Shown here: piece after piece, positions 1 through 11,627 of the stretch
How positions within the stretch are numbered: the stretch's first letter is position 1
Layout of the letters: each line of letters begins with the position of its first letter
NCBI GenBank assembly: GCA_008694505.1
Contig: VZDJ01007755.1
Span: forward strand, 4,862,936 to 4,926,935
Source: Cyanoderma ruficeps
Lineage: Eukaryota > Chordata > Aves > Passeriformes > Timaliidae
Direction: 5' to 3'
Length of the DNA stretch: 64,000 nt
Made by a program: the position numbers and the translations under genes
Notes under the pieces: model-generated
Databases searched by the model: none
What the model saw: only the letters and a program-made list of their open reading frames with translations
Told to the model about the DNA's origin: nothing

Positions 1-674
1 TTTTTTTTTTTCAGAAGAGGGCAGGCCGTTCCCTGAATCCCAATGAGTTAAGTCAGTCACTTTCCTTCACATGCATCACAGCCTCCTTAGAGCTGCAGGC
101 ACAAAAGAGCATTTTGCTGCCTCCAATTTGTGTAGAAGGCCTGGCCTTACTCTTATTTATTTATTTATTTATTAAATATATTTAAACAGTGTATTTCACT
201 TAGTATAAAAATAGCACGTCCCCAACTTTGACGACTGAACCACTAATCGTAACCTTTTAAATAAATTCTTGAACTTGTATGCATACTTAGCTGGTCTGCA
301 GGGGCCTCACAAGAAATTGATGCACTGTATTTCTCAGCTGGGCAGACCCACACCCTGCTTTCTGCAAAGGTCAGAGCTATACAATCCACAATTACTTTCC
401 AATGAAGTCTTATATAAACAAAACCTCCTTGAAAAGATTACAGGCCTCCAAAAATAAAGCTTTAATCTTAGATATACACGGTGGCATATTCCATTTCAAT
501 CACATAGGAGGGATTGTTTCAAAAACTGACCGCACACACAAAAGTGTATTTTCATGCCAGGTTACTTTTTCCAGGTGGACAGAGAAAAGCATAAACAAGG
601 TTGTACTCACTCCATATTTCATTGCGTGTTTTGTGTTTATTCTTTCTTCTAGTGAAATCAGGAACATCCATTCA
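1..674. other. AT-rich non-coding stretch, UTR-like texture
   Basis: The stretch opens with 11 T residues and is AT-rich throughout. It carries a (TTTA)n run at 154-173 and an AATAAA hexamer at 453-458. Read on the minus strand, the part from about 460 down to 150 has the look of a vertebrate 3' UTR, with AU-rich TAAATAAATAAA elements, but no coding exon leads into it. The open frames here are short and resemble no protein I know. It could be the tail of a gene lying outside the window, or simply AT-rich intergenic DNA. Confidence 0.3.
154..173. repeat. (TTTA)n simple repeat
   Basis: About five tandem TTTA units run directly into further AT-rich sequence (TTAAATATATTTAAA). It is an ordinary low-complexity tract. 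Confidence 0.85.
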
Positions 675-676
675 TG

Positions 677-709
677 TATATGTACATATATATATATGTA
701 TATATATAA
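677..709. repeat. (TA)n / (TATG)n simple repeat
   Basis: Alternating TA with TG interruptions lies immediately beside an abrupt switch to GC-rich DNA. The repeat is read through by several open frames, giving runs of Tyr and Ile that are artefacts of the repeat. Confidence 0.85.
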
Positions 710-719
710 GCCCACACAT

Positions 720-1000
720 TTGTGTATGGCGAAGTGTGGCTCTCCTGGCCCTGTCCGAAAGCCGCAGGGCTGGCAGAAGCCTCCCACGGGCAAAGGAAGC
801 ACCAAAGCGACCCAGCGGTGGCTCTTGCCGCTGCGGAGCCACAGAGAGCAGAAAGGCCGGTCTGCGCCGGGGGCCGGTGGGCACTGCCCGGCCGAGGGCT
901 GCCCCCATCACCCCACGCCACCGTCCGGGGTGCCCTGGGGGACAGCAGGGTGCTGCGGGGTGGCCAGAGCCACCCCGACATCTCTGTCACCTCAGGAGTT
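720..1000. promoter_or_regulatory. GC-rich, CpG-containing patch
   Basis: The segment is GC-rich with roughly 20 CpG dinucleotides, in sharp contrast to its AT-rich flanks. Because stop codons are rare in GC-rich DNA, it is spanned by open frames on both strands; the longest, 402-1130 on plus, is 242 codons. That frame begins in AT-rich DNA, crosses the TA repeat and has no recognisable domain, so I do not call it a gene. It may be a small CpG island, an exon of an unknown transcript, or an isochore fluctuation. Confidence 0.35.
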
Positions 1001-1130
1001 CTTGGCACTTTCTTTGCATGCTTGTCATCCCCTAATTCCAGCCGCACTTGCTCAAATGGGTGGTAATCCGACTCTAGAGGAGATTAGGGAACCAGAGATA
1101 GCTGCATTTAGGATTACCGAAAGGAAATGA

Positions 1131-2579
1131 AGGAATCTAATCCACTCCCACCCCTTACGTTGCTGGGTTTCAATAAGACCTTATACCACCTTTTAGGATT
1201 TTAAACAAATGAATTTGCTTGGAGAAGGGGACAGAAAGAGACCGAGTGATGGAGAGTATGTTTGCCCATTAAATGAACTGAATAGGAGAGGATAAGGTGG
1301 ATTGCAAAAGCAGCCAGGGCCGAAGTGCCTTTTTGTGCATCCCAATATGGGCCCAAGGCTTGTAGCTCCCTCAGTGCTCCCCTCAGGACCACGGCAGGTT
1401 TAGGAAGCCACACTGGAAATCCATCTATAAACTGCAAAATCAACCTAGCACTGATTTGAACTGTGATATGACACTCCCCCCACCACATCACACACCTCAA
1501 AAGCCAAAACTCGACAGCATAATGTGAAGCTATAAGTATGTTGTTTCTAGTCAATAAGAATTCCAGTCAATCTGTAAACCATAGAACGCGCCTATCTTCA
1601 GAGGATTGTTTCTGCTCTATTTTGGTTGCATAAAACCAAGCAGAAAACAACTAGTGCTTGCTACAGCGATAAAACTAAAGTCCTCTTGGTTTTCCTAGTT
1701 TCACTTTCAACTAAAGAAACCAAAGGCATATGCATTTGTTTTCAAAGATACAGGAAGTGTGCAATGAGAGAACTGAGTTAACCTAGTACTGAGACCCGGT
1801 TCTCCTTCTGTGGAAAAACCATAGAAAGAGTAATACAGAATTAAAAACCAAACCAAATTTATAAAGTATTTTAAACCCCAACAAACACCACCACAACAAA
1901 TAGAAAACCTGTGACATTTATAGATGTTTTCTTTCTATAATTTCAAATATACCATTCCATTTTCCCAGACGATTTTTATATTCAAAGTGCTAGATTGACT
2001 ACAAGCCTCTCAAATAATATTTAATATGAATATTCTTAATTGTACTGAGCTTCTTCATACACTGATTATCCTCAATGCGTTATCAGTGTAGTCTAAAATG
2101 CTCTCTGGTTGTAAGAAAAGAGCCTTAATACGAGGGGAAAAATGGCTAGTCATCCCTCAGTAAGATTTTGTTTTGTAGAGTGCTTGTCATGGTCCTTTGC
2201 AATCCTGGAAGCAACGTGAATCAAAAGCCTCGGAAGAAGACTTACGTCGACAGAAGCTCCGTATATAGCAGGCGCTAATTATTAAAGCTCATTCCCTTAT
2301 TTAGGACTCTATTTTCCTTAGCAAGCCCATCATCCTGACACAACGCAGCTCAGGATGTTTGTTCAAAGCTTATGAAAATGTAACCCAACTCATTGCTAGA
2401 AGTTGTTGCTAATTAGTTGATAATAAACTTCTCCGTCCAGGACACAAAAGTCTTTCAGAAGTGCAAGGTGTTCTTTGTGATGCCCTCACAAGGGAAATTA
2501 GCATATCAATTCGGCAGGGGAACAATACAGCAGGGCGCTCGCCTTCCCTCCCTGCTCTCCTCCCCCCACTTCCCCCTTG
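1131..2579. other. Unique non-coding DNA with homeodomain-type sites
   Basis: No gene is visible. Between about 2190 and 2440 the composition is varied and repeat-free. It contains TAAT-core motifs such as GCTAATTATTAAAG (about 2273) and GCTAATTAGTTGATAAT (about 2409). This texture is typical of conserved developmental enhancers, but conservation cannot be tested from one sequence. Confidence 0.3.
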
Positions 2580-2920
2580 CTAGGGCTGCTGCTGTGGGCA
2601 TGAAAGCGCAAGGCCGGGGTGGGTGCCCGGCTCCGCAGCGCCCCGGGCTGAGCCCGCCGTGCTCGGCGCGCTCGGACCCGCGTCCCGCTCCGGGCAGCCG
2701 CCGCCGGGGCCGGCGGACCACCGGGCAGCCCACCCCTCCGCACCGCCGCCTTTACGACCCCTCCTCTGTGGCGCTGACAAATGGAGTTGGCTGGGGGTTT
2801 GCGAGCCCCCGCCCTGCCTCCCCCTCCCCTCGCCACCGATGAAAGGGTTTCAGCCTGAGAGCCTTTTGCAAATGGATGTTTTACAACGCCTCCCGCCCCC
2901 GCCAAGGTAATTCTGCTACC
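2580..2920. promoter_or_regulatory. CpG island, possible promoter or first exon
   Basis: I count about 34 CpG dinucleotides in about 320 bp, the densest CpG cluster in the window. It includes several GCCCCGCC/CCGCCCCC-like GC-box sequences and CCGCCGGGGCCGGCGG. Islands of this kind usually mark a promoter or a Polycomb-regulated developmental locus. Open frames on both strands cover it, as expected of stop-poor GC-rich DNA. A splice-donor-like CCAAG|GTAATT lies at its right edge (about 2901-2911), downstream of an ATG at 2839, so an untranslated or short coding first exon on plus is conceivable. The derived peptide is proline-rich and unrecognised. No TATA box is evident. Confidence 0.5.
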
Positions 2921-4324
2921 CAATATCCTTAATAAAGACTGTTGTTCCCCCTTCAGTTGTTAAAGGTTTCTCTGACAGACTGGTCTTTTCTTCCTCACCT
3001 CCAAAGGGTGGATTTCTAGACCTCCCTATTCAGGTGTAAACGCCGAGAGAAAGCAATGGTCCTGACAAAAATGTTCAGTCAGACATAGATTCAAATAGCT
3101 GAGGGAGAAGAAATCCCATTCTTAGCAGTTTAGAGGAAATTTGTCCTATTGATTGCAACATTCTTCTGCTCTTGGTGCTTTTTTGTTTGTTTGTTTGTTT
3201 TTTAATGCCTAATAAATTTACAACAAGACACAAAACCTGCAAATGCGAGGCACAACCAAACACCCTAACCCAGCCACTTGGTGACACGTGTAAGTGGATG
3301 CCTCAGAAGAATGGAAATCCATGTATGACAGGCCAGAGAAAGCAATTAAACAAAACTCTGCAATCCTGAGGCCTCTGATCCCTTTAACTGTGCCCCTACC
3401 CAGAGGCTCAACAGATGCAAGACTTATTTATCCACATGGTTAGCGAGCAAATAAAAGCCTAGGTTGGAACGACAAATGTGGTTTGGACCCTACAGGTAAA
3501 TCAGAGGAAGTCTATGGAATGGCATGTGCCCTCCTTGGTGGCTCTGGGTGAACTCTTTGTTTGGAGTGTGGGGAAAGGGCCAGCCTTCGAGGAGATAAAA
3601 GCTGTGCTTGCCTAATCAGGGCAGAAAAAACCAAGATACTTCAATCTTATGCTTTTATTTTTAGTTTTTAAATTTTTTTTAAAGAAGCAGCACTCTTTAC
3701 TTAGCTTCCACTCAAACAGAGACTGCTTCAATACAGTTATTTTTAGGAATAATATGACATGTAATGTGCATTAAAGCATAGTAACATGCTAAGAAATAAA
3801 AGAAAAGAAACCTTATTTCCCCCCTTAAATCACTAGGGAAGCAGTACTCCAGGAAAAAAGTGTTGTGTAATTAAAAAGAAAAGAATTTATTAAGAGAAAA
3901 TGTTTGTTTTCTTCGATTTGTATAGAAAGTCTTAAGCAATGATAATAAAAGCCCAAATCCTGGGAGTTTTCATGAAATTCAGTTTAGGGAAAAAAAAAAC
4001 TGTTAAGGATGGTTGTTTCCCCAAATGCAAAACATCAGGGAGGAATCTGAAGAGAGCTTTACTTTCTGTGCAAAATCTCCATTGTTGCTTGGCAAACAAT
4101 GGGAGCTCTGGGCGACTGGAAGGCTGTGAGAATGAATAGGGAATCCGCAGGATGTGTGCGGGTCAGTGCTTGGGGTCTCTGTCCTAAAGCCCCTTTCTCA
4201 GCTTGCCACAATAAAGTAGCACAAGGTTTAGTCTTTCCTGGGTCACTGGCCATCTTCTATTATTCAACACTTCACAACAAAAAACACTTATTAATCAGCG
4301 CTGACCAGAGGCCCCTTTTGAAAC

Positions 4325-4370
4325 AAGAGAAGGGGAGAAAGAGAGGGGGGAGAGAGAGAGAAAAGAAGAT
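4325..4370. repeat. Purine (GA-rich) tract
   Basis: An almost uninterrupted A/G run with GAGAGAGAGA and GGGGGG segments on the plus strand. Such tracts can form triplex DNA or act as GAGA-type sites. Here it is simply low-complexity sequence. Confidence 0.7.
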
Positions 4371-6867
4371 TGAGAAACCCTGAACAGACCCTCCCAATAC
4401 AAGAGCAACCATAGGCAGTTTCTCAACTGGCCAAAGAGATTTTTTTTTTTCTTTTTGCCACAACAAAGTTTCCAATCAGGTCAGAGAGGACTGGACTTTC
4501 CTCCCCTACCCCCACCCCTGTTTTCCCTCTCACTCTCTTTCCTTCTTGCTCTGAAGATGATGGAGACATTGTTTTGCAAGTAAGGATGGTTTTAGGTCAA
4601 ATTGCCAAGGTCTGATCTTAGAGGTGTATCCTTGCTATACTGGAAGATAAGGCTGTTTCTCATCTGGGCCTCAACTCTGGAGATGGCGTAGGAGAGAAGA
4701 GGTTTGCTTGTGGGGCGCTGCTCTTGTGCTTTAAAAGCTGATGGATGAGGTGTCAGGGCAGAAGTTGTGTGAGGACTTGGCTCAAAATGGTATGAGAGAG
4801 AGTCAAATGTGCCATTTATTGACTCTGCTGAGGGCAGTCATGGGCTTGTTGTTGTTGGTCCTGATTTTCTAGCAGTATACATTGTACAGGGCTAAATGGT
4901 GAGCTTTGGAGGGAAAAGGAACTAATAGATTTAAGATAAAAAACTTTGTATTCCTCTGTGCAAAAAAGGATTCAAAGGCGGCAGTGAAAAGGAATCTTAA
5001 GGACCTAATGCGAGATAATTTAATTTGCAGGGGGAGGTGTTTGTTTGTTTCTTCTTCTTTGTAACCTTCTGGTAATTTTTAAAAGATATTTAATTGTTCT
5101 TTAAAAAGTTGGTATTTCTATGTAACAAAATATGCATAGACTGTCACACAGCACACATTACGATGTTCATGCCTCTTATCCCTCCGAAAATGATCCAAAC
5201 AACTTTTTACAGAGAAGTTTTTTTTGTTGGCTAGAGCTATTTGTTAAATGGAGAACACAAATGAAAAAATGAAGTAGTTCAGACTTTGTTAACGGTACAG
5301 GTACAGATGTACCTAAGAGAACAAAGCCATTTGTACTATTTTCTTTTAATTTAGCAAATGCATAGAGACAGCAAATATTGAATCCCCTGTGGATTACCTG
5401 AGAAAATGAAATTGTTCTCTCAAGAAAAAAATTAGTCCACAAGAAAGGTAAAAGCTTCCTTCTTTGGTTTGTTTTGTTTTTTTTTTTTCTGACTAAATCG
5501 TGTGTGCGTTACCTCGCGGTGGGAGGGGGTTTGTTCGTCTGAAGTTGATGTGGACATTCTAGCTAGAGTGTATCATGAAATATTATGAACCTAGGGAAAA
5601 GTTGTTCCTTAAGCCTTCTGGTTATCATGCTTCATAGTGTGTAAGCTGTGACGAGTGCACCCTAGAACTCCTCACTAAAGGGTTTTGTTAGTGGAAACTG
5701 GAATAAAGTGTTATTTGGAGGGCAGCCTCAGTGATGCTTTACCAGAGTTTGCATTGCAAACATCAGGCTGCAGTTCGCAATTTGTTTGCAGGAAATATGC
5801 TTTACTTAAGTAGAGTATTCTCTCTTTCCCCCTCAAATATTGTGTTACTCAGATTTCGCGGAGTTTGATGTTCCAGCAATGGAGTAATCAAGTGTTACCT
5901 AAATTATTTAAAGCCTGGGATTAAAGGCCTTAGCTCTGAGTGCTGACAAGCTTTCAAATGTAGCCTGGGAAAAGTTTTGTATCCTTTCCTATGTCTGTGC
6001 ACTTTGAAAATAATTTGGAAAAGTACAGCAAATTATTCTCAAAATGTATGCACAGAGAGAATGAATAATTCTTTTACAAGTTGCTCTCCAAAGGAATGAG
6101 TGACTTTTAAAAATATAGCAGCAATATATACACAATAATATTGTGGCACCTGCAGTGTTATTTTTAACAGATCAGTTTCTTTCATGGGGCTTGTTTAAAA
6201 GAGCTCTTCTATTTTAGAACTTTGGTTTGGACTGAAACACAGAGAATGCATTAATTCAACATATATGACCATTTAAAATGTTAAATTCCTGGATGTTTCG
6301 AGGCCTTACCTTTCATTTCTTATTCTTTAGGATTCTCAGTGGCTTGAAGCTTCTGTGTGCTGAAAATTAATGGTTTTAAAGTATGATTACCTTAAAACGT
6401 TATCCAAAATACATAGAAATGCGTTTTTAAAGAGCTAAATTTTATTTCCACCTGCGTGTGGATTTGGTGAGCTGTTGTCCACATTTATTTGTGTTCTTCG
6501 TCATAGCTTTGTTTTGTGAATGGAAGGATGAATGGAAGGACTGTTGGTGTTAAACAGTTGTAGACAATTTATATCTTCTTTTAGATAATGCACAATTTCT
6601 GCTATACAGTAATGTAAAAACAGATGCACAGGTCTGCTGTATTCTGAGCTTTCATTGCATCACTGTGATATACTTTGGATCATATTCTTTAAAACTAATA
6701 TGATTCACAGAAATGAGATTTTTCTAGTTTGTCAAAAATACAGCAATGAGAGTTACATTTTTGCAAAGGTTTCATCATTAGTAGGTTGTTCTGTGCCATC
6801 AGAAGACATATATTAGAAATGTTACTATATAATGTCAGCTTCTCTTTCCATTCTTACTAATGGCTGA

Positions 6868-6985
6868 TTGTGTGAATAAGTCCCATTTAAATCAGTGAGA
6901 CTATTCAAAGGCTGAGATCCTACTCTACATGACAAAGGGAGTGACAAAATTTGGCCCACAGACTTGAATGGGGCTATTGGAGGAG
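6868..6985. repeat. Possible ancient amniote repeat remnant
   Basis: AAGTCCCATTTAAATCAGTG followed by AGACTATTC resembles the AGTCCCATTGAAGTCAATGG-type phrase common in old dispersed repeats of reptile and bird genomes. A following AAATTTGGCCCACAGAC agrees with the same kind of element. The comparison is from memory and the copy is decayed, so the family is not assigned. Confidence 0.35.
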
Positions 6986-9141
6986 TGAGATAGAGCTGGG
7001 AGTGAGGAAGGATCCTCCAATCTATCTGTAGTATAAAGCACCATTTTTACACAGTGCTTTAAAAACACTGACATTTCTGCACGTATTACTTTGTAGCTTC
7101 AGCCAAGAGAGGCAAACATAAGCCGCTGGGGATAAGTAAGGCATGTGAGGCTGGCAAGGATGGAAAGTGGAGAGTGCATTGCAGGCAGAAGTGCAGGGTA
7201 AGGTGATGGAGATCAGAAGGGAGGGGACACCAGCACTTTGTCCGTGGGACACATGTGCCAGGCTGATGGGCCACTACAGAACTGGGGTTAAGAGGCAAAA
7301 TAAGCTTGAGGTAGCTACGTTAAAGTATGAAGGAAAACAGAAGGTGTGTTTACCCAAGCTCTGTGATTTTAAAAGTTTCATATTTGCTCACATTGATATT
7401 TTAAGGCAGAAAGATTTTTAAAATGTTGCCTCATCTCTACAGTACATCCTGGGTTAAAAATGACTGATCTTACAGTAACTGTTGCAGGTATCTACACGAA
7501 TTTGGATGCTCTTGTAGTAAATTGAGCCGAATTTTAACCTGGTACATATACAAGAACCTGTCTGACATATCCTTGAAAAGCTACACGTTTTGCATTTGTT
7601 TTCACCTGTGTCACTGTGGATTGATGAAGTAAAGATCTTGCATACACATCTGTTGGATTTTGGGTCTGCAGCTTGGACGTGTGTAAATGACTGTGTATTT
7701 ATTTTCTGTAAATATCTGTGTATTTAGTAAGTCTTCTCCTTGACATTGAATACCAACATTATATTCATTCATTAGAAACTAGATATCATTAGATATTTAA
7801 ATATAGGGGAAAAGTCATGTGATTTACCTCCTGAGACACTTATTTATTTGTCCACTCCAGAAACTGAAGTGTTACTATGAAGGCGTTTCTGGCAAAGACA
7901 AGGGGTGAATAATCAGTTGAAACGGCAGCAGAGCATATAATGCTTTGTTTGGTGTAAAAGTACTTTCAATTAAATGAGAGCACAGAAAATGCAGAGCTAT
8001 GTGGGATACCACAAAACCTGATGCACAGAGCCTCACTGCACCTTCACTCTTACCCACACTACAAATTTTCCTCCTGTTCTGCACAGCAACATTAGACATT
8101 TGTGGAGATTTTATCCCATGTTTTAATAAAGGCATTTATTTCAAAGGCCTGTAGCATGCAGTTCCATTTAAGAGGAGGCTGATGACAGCCTACCTGCTGG
8201 AAGGTCTCAGCTCGTTGTAGCCCAGGAGTTTGGGATCTACAATCTCAGCAGCTGATGAGCTGAAAGCCAGCTTGGAGGGGTAGCAGGGAATAAAGAGCTA
8301 TTGGTCAGTTTGAAAGTTGTCTTTATAACATTTTTTTTTCCTCTAAACTGGAATCTGAGCGGTGAAGTGCTCACCAAAAATAAGTATTACTTATCTGAAG
8401 AATTCAAAGCTAATGAGTCATTCTTTGCAAGCCTTTGATTATTTTTTTAAATAATACATTTAGGGCTTGTTTGCCTGTTTTTGAGCCTGAGGCCCTAGTG
8501 CTTTCATACTTTTTATCTGTAAAGGCTGGAAATTTACTTTAAAAAACAAGATTTGAGCTTCCCTTGCAGATATCTTGATCAGAGCAGCTGGGGCTTTATG
8601 AAGCACTGGCTCATGGAAGTGGGAGAGCTAGCAGCATTAAGAAGCTAAGGAAAGGGCCTGAAATTATTGTCAAGTCTTATAGCTCGAAGAGATCAAATAA
8701 CTATTCAAAAGGCTTTAAAAAGCCTCTGTCAATCTGTGTGCGTGGGGGTTGTTTGTGTAGGGATGTAAGTTTGTTCACAGATCCTCAGTAAAGGACCGTG
8801 GAAATGTGGGGAGAGGATGCAAGTGAGCAAGCTGATGTGTTGGGGGTGAGGCTGAGTATGGATGAGCATCACAGAGGAGTGCAGGGATAGTGGTAGTAAC
8901 TCTTGCAGAGGCAGGAGCAGGAGTTTGGGAGGGAAGCTGCTCCTGGTTCACTCCATGGCTAGTTGTTTTAGCACAGAAAAATCAATAATTTATGCAGCAA
9001 AATTCAGCTTGCTGCAGGTAAGAACTGCTCCAGCTTGGCTGCAAATACTTGAATTCCATGCAAAGTTCAAATCGCTCAAGTATGTCTTTCATGGCATTTT
9101 TTTTTTTTTAATGATAGATGTCATAGTATTGGTAAATTGTA

Positions 9142-9155
9142 CCAGTAGATGGCGT
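9142..9155 (+). promoter_or_regulatory. Predicted CTCF core motif
   Basis: CCAGTAGATGGCGT fits the CTCF core CCASYAGRKGGCRS at every position except the last. The three bases upstream do not extend the match well. CTCF sites organise chromatin loops and insulators in vertebrates. An orientation-dependent boundary would be expected to point along plus. Occupancy is not predictable from the motif alone. Confidence 0.45.
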
Positions 9156-9669
9156 GCAGAAATATTCAGCACTGTTCATAGGTTTTATTGGACAAATGCA
9201 AGTTCTTATTATTGCTACTGGCTTTGGGTACAAAGACATGTAAGAAGTGATTTTGATGAGGTAGTTCCCAGTTAGCAGGGAGGATGTCCACAAAAGGGAA
9301 AAAAGAAACAAAAAAACAGTGAGATTAATTTCATCTATTCTTCATATGTTTTCAGAAATAGCTTTTCAACTGCTGCTGCTTCTTTTTCAACACAGTCAAA
9401 GCATGCACTCTTCACCCATGGTCATTTCCTCCCTAGACTTCACACTACAGTCTCCTCTTCTCCAGTGCTGACCAAAATACTTGGTCAGGTTTTATCTTGG
9501 AGACGAAAACATAGAAAGAGAGGAGCTCATTTCTTTGCTTCTTATTCAAATTTAAAAATAAAGGCAATTGCAGGAAAGATTGAAATTTGAATACCTCACA
9601 TAAAAATAACAATGCTTTGGAAAGTTATGGGTTCATGAAATAGTGGCTGTTTGGTTTTCTTAAGTTTAG

Positions 9670-9709
9670 TTAGTTATTATAGTTATTATTATTATTAGTT
9701 ATATTATTG
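9670..9709. repeat. (TTA)n-rich tract
   Basis: Imperfect tandem TTA units with TAG interruptions. Low complexity. Confidence 0.7.
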
Positions 9710-10603
9710 TTTGTTTATCTGTTTAAACTTCCTGCAGAACTGGAAATTGTCATCTGAAACAAGACTTTGTTGGTTTGGTTTTTTTTCTGTAATATAGAAA
9801 CCTCGAAAGGGCTAATATAATTTATGACAGTATGTTTTGAAAGCTGACAGTGATGCTGCCCATTTACAGAGATAAAAGTGTGCGTTTAGTGCCAGTATCT
9901 CCCATTCCAATATGAAAAGGTTCTCAAACTGCTTCCAAATATAGATGGTCATGGTTGTGGTTCTGCATACATGAAAACAGTGTTTGATAAGTAAGTATAT
10001 TTGATTGTATCAGTGATGCTCTGCCTCCTGCACTGTAGTTCTCTAAGAATGGTTTTGAGGTTGGAGGTACTCCCCTTGAGCTCCACAGAAAGAAATTATA
10101 TAATGTTGTCAAAGAAAATATGATATGAGTGTCAGACGACAACAAGAAAGACTGAAGTTTGTTAGTAGTCTGATATCTGCTTGAAAACTGTGAGTCACTG
10201 ATTAAATCCCCTACAAATCAGCTTTGTTCAATCATTTATACTGACCAAACACCTTCAAAGATGAAGACTTAAAAAATCTGAGAAACAGCCTCCCTTTCTG
10301 CTCTTATCTGGTTACCATGGTTGACTGAAATACCATGAAGGCATATGAGAATTTGCTGCCATGATATAATGTTCTCGTGCAAAGGACTGGGAGTGAAAGG
10401 TCCATTGGAGTCTGGAATATGCTGTGATGCTCTTAGGCTTTCTAGCTCTAGCACAAACTGCTGTTCATGGAGCTTCAGAACAGAAAAGATGAAAATCTAG
10501 ATCATTGCTAGCTTCTAATCCGGTGTTTTACAGAAGTAGAAGCAGGTATCTGCATACACTGGAGTTTTTTGCTTCTGGGAGAGTGAGATGGGCAGAATTT
10601 TCT

Positions 10604-10685
10604 CCTTCTATAGGATCTCCTGTAGGAGATTCTATAGGATTTCCTTCTATGGGACTTTCTAACAAGTCTGTTATAACAGACTTGT
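10604..10685. repeat. Cluster of short direct and inverted repeats
   Basis: TTCTATAGGAT occurs at 10606-10616 and again at 10630-10640 (24-bp spacing), with a third partial copy near 10645. ATCTCCT and AGGAGAT (10615-10621, 10624-10630) form a 7-bp stem with a 2-base gap. Immediately after, 10662-10685 is a perfect 24-bp palindrome (12-bp arms, centre between 10673 and 10674, left arm beginning ACAAGTCTG). Confidence 0.85.
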
Positions 10686-11587
10686 CAATTAGCAAATGCC
10701 TTTTGGAAAGTTTTGCTAATATTTATAGCTCATTGCTACTCTGTGTCAGTTCTGCTTGTTATTTGCACAGCTATCTTTATAAGTGGAAACATATAAAAAC
10801 AGCCTACTAAATATAAAATGAAATATCCTGTGCTTTTTTTATTAGGTTTATGGATTTTATGTCTTTCTTGCATTTCTACAGTGTTCTGCCCTAATTAGAG
10901 CTCATTTGCAGCAATCTGCATAAGTCTCCTGCTTCTCATGACAGTACTACTATTTAACCCAAAACCAATAAAACCTTTTCATCATGCCATTCCTTCTTGA
11001 TTTCTTGCTTTTATGTGTATGATGGTGATTCTTAGATGAGATTACAGTTTGAAGATGTAGCATACACATTATTCACTTAATTTATACTGTGTTTCAGTAC
11101 ATTTAGATGGTCACATCTATTTTATTTTCTTGTCAACTGAATATTCTGTATCTACTGGCAAAATACAGTATCATCAAGTACATGATGAAATAGAAATGGA
11201 AGATGCTGAATTCTGTTCTCTTGTATGCTTCCCTCCCTTGCTTTAAAGCAAAGCATGTAAGTATCCATTCTAGATGAAAGGTTAAATGACAAGATTTTAA
11301 TTTTTTATTACTCACTTGCCCTTTTGGTAGTGGAATTTAGTAGGAGTTAATGATATGAGGTTTTCAGTGTAAAGCATCATTCTGGTTCTTTTCTCTTAAT
11401 CTGTTTTTTTTTTTTTAATAATTTAAGTATTTCTGAAAACTAAATTCTTTTTCTGTCAGACCAGGACCTTTTTGTGGGACACAAAAGCCGATTTTAATGA
11501 CTTCAGATTATTTGAATCAAGATTTAGTGGTTTGGGGTTTTTTCTGGAACACAGTTCTGTGGAATGTTCCGCAGGAACAAATAAACT

Positions 11588-11627
11588 ATTAATTAGTAAT
11601 TAATGCTTTGCTGCATTTATTAATGCA
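11588..11627. repeat. TAAT-rich inverted repeats
   Basis: 11588-11604 is ATTAATTA-G-TAATTAAT, an 8+1+8 perfect inverted repeat built from homeodomain TAAT cores. 11612-11627 is TGCATT-TATT-AATGCA, a 6+4+6 inverted repeat. Adjacent TAAT palindromes could bind homeodomain dimers, but AT-rich DNA produces such words readily. Confidence 0.6.

Larger units (their letters stand above)
2921..9141. other. Long unique non-coding stretch
   Basis: I see no gene in this 6 kb. It contains a (GTTT)n run at 3184-3203, a GA-rich tract at about 4325-4370, and a poly-T at about 5477-5489. The 5490-6000 segment has mixed composition, scattered CpGs and a 15-bp palindrome, and looks enhancer-like. An old repeat remnant may lie at 6868-6985. 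The open frames are all under about 100 codons and have no recognisable features. Confidence 0.5.

Noticed and set aside
402..1130. 242-codon plus-strand open frame, the longest in the window
   Set aside because: It starts in AT-rich DNA, crosses a TA repeat and a stop-poor GC-rich patch, is overlapped by open frames on both strands, and shows no domain.
2417..2923. Several overlapping frames of up to 141 codons on both strands
   Set aside because: They are the expected by-product of a CpG island; the peptides are Pro/Arg/Ala-rich and unrecognised.
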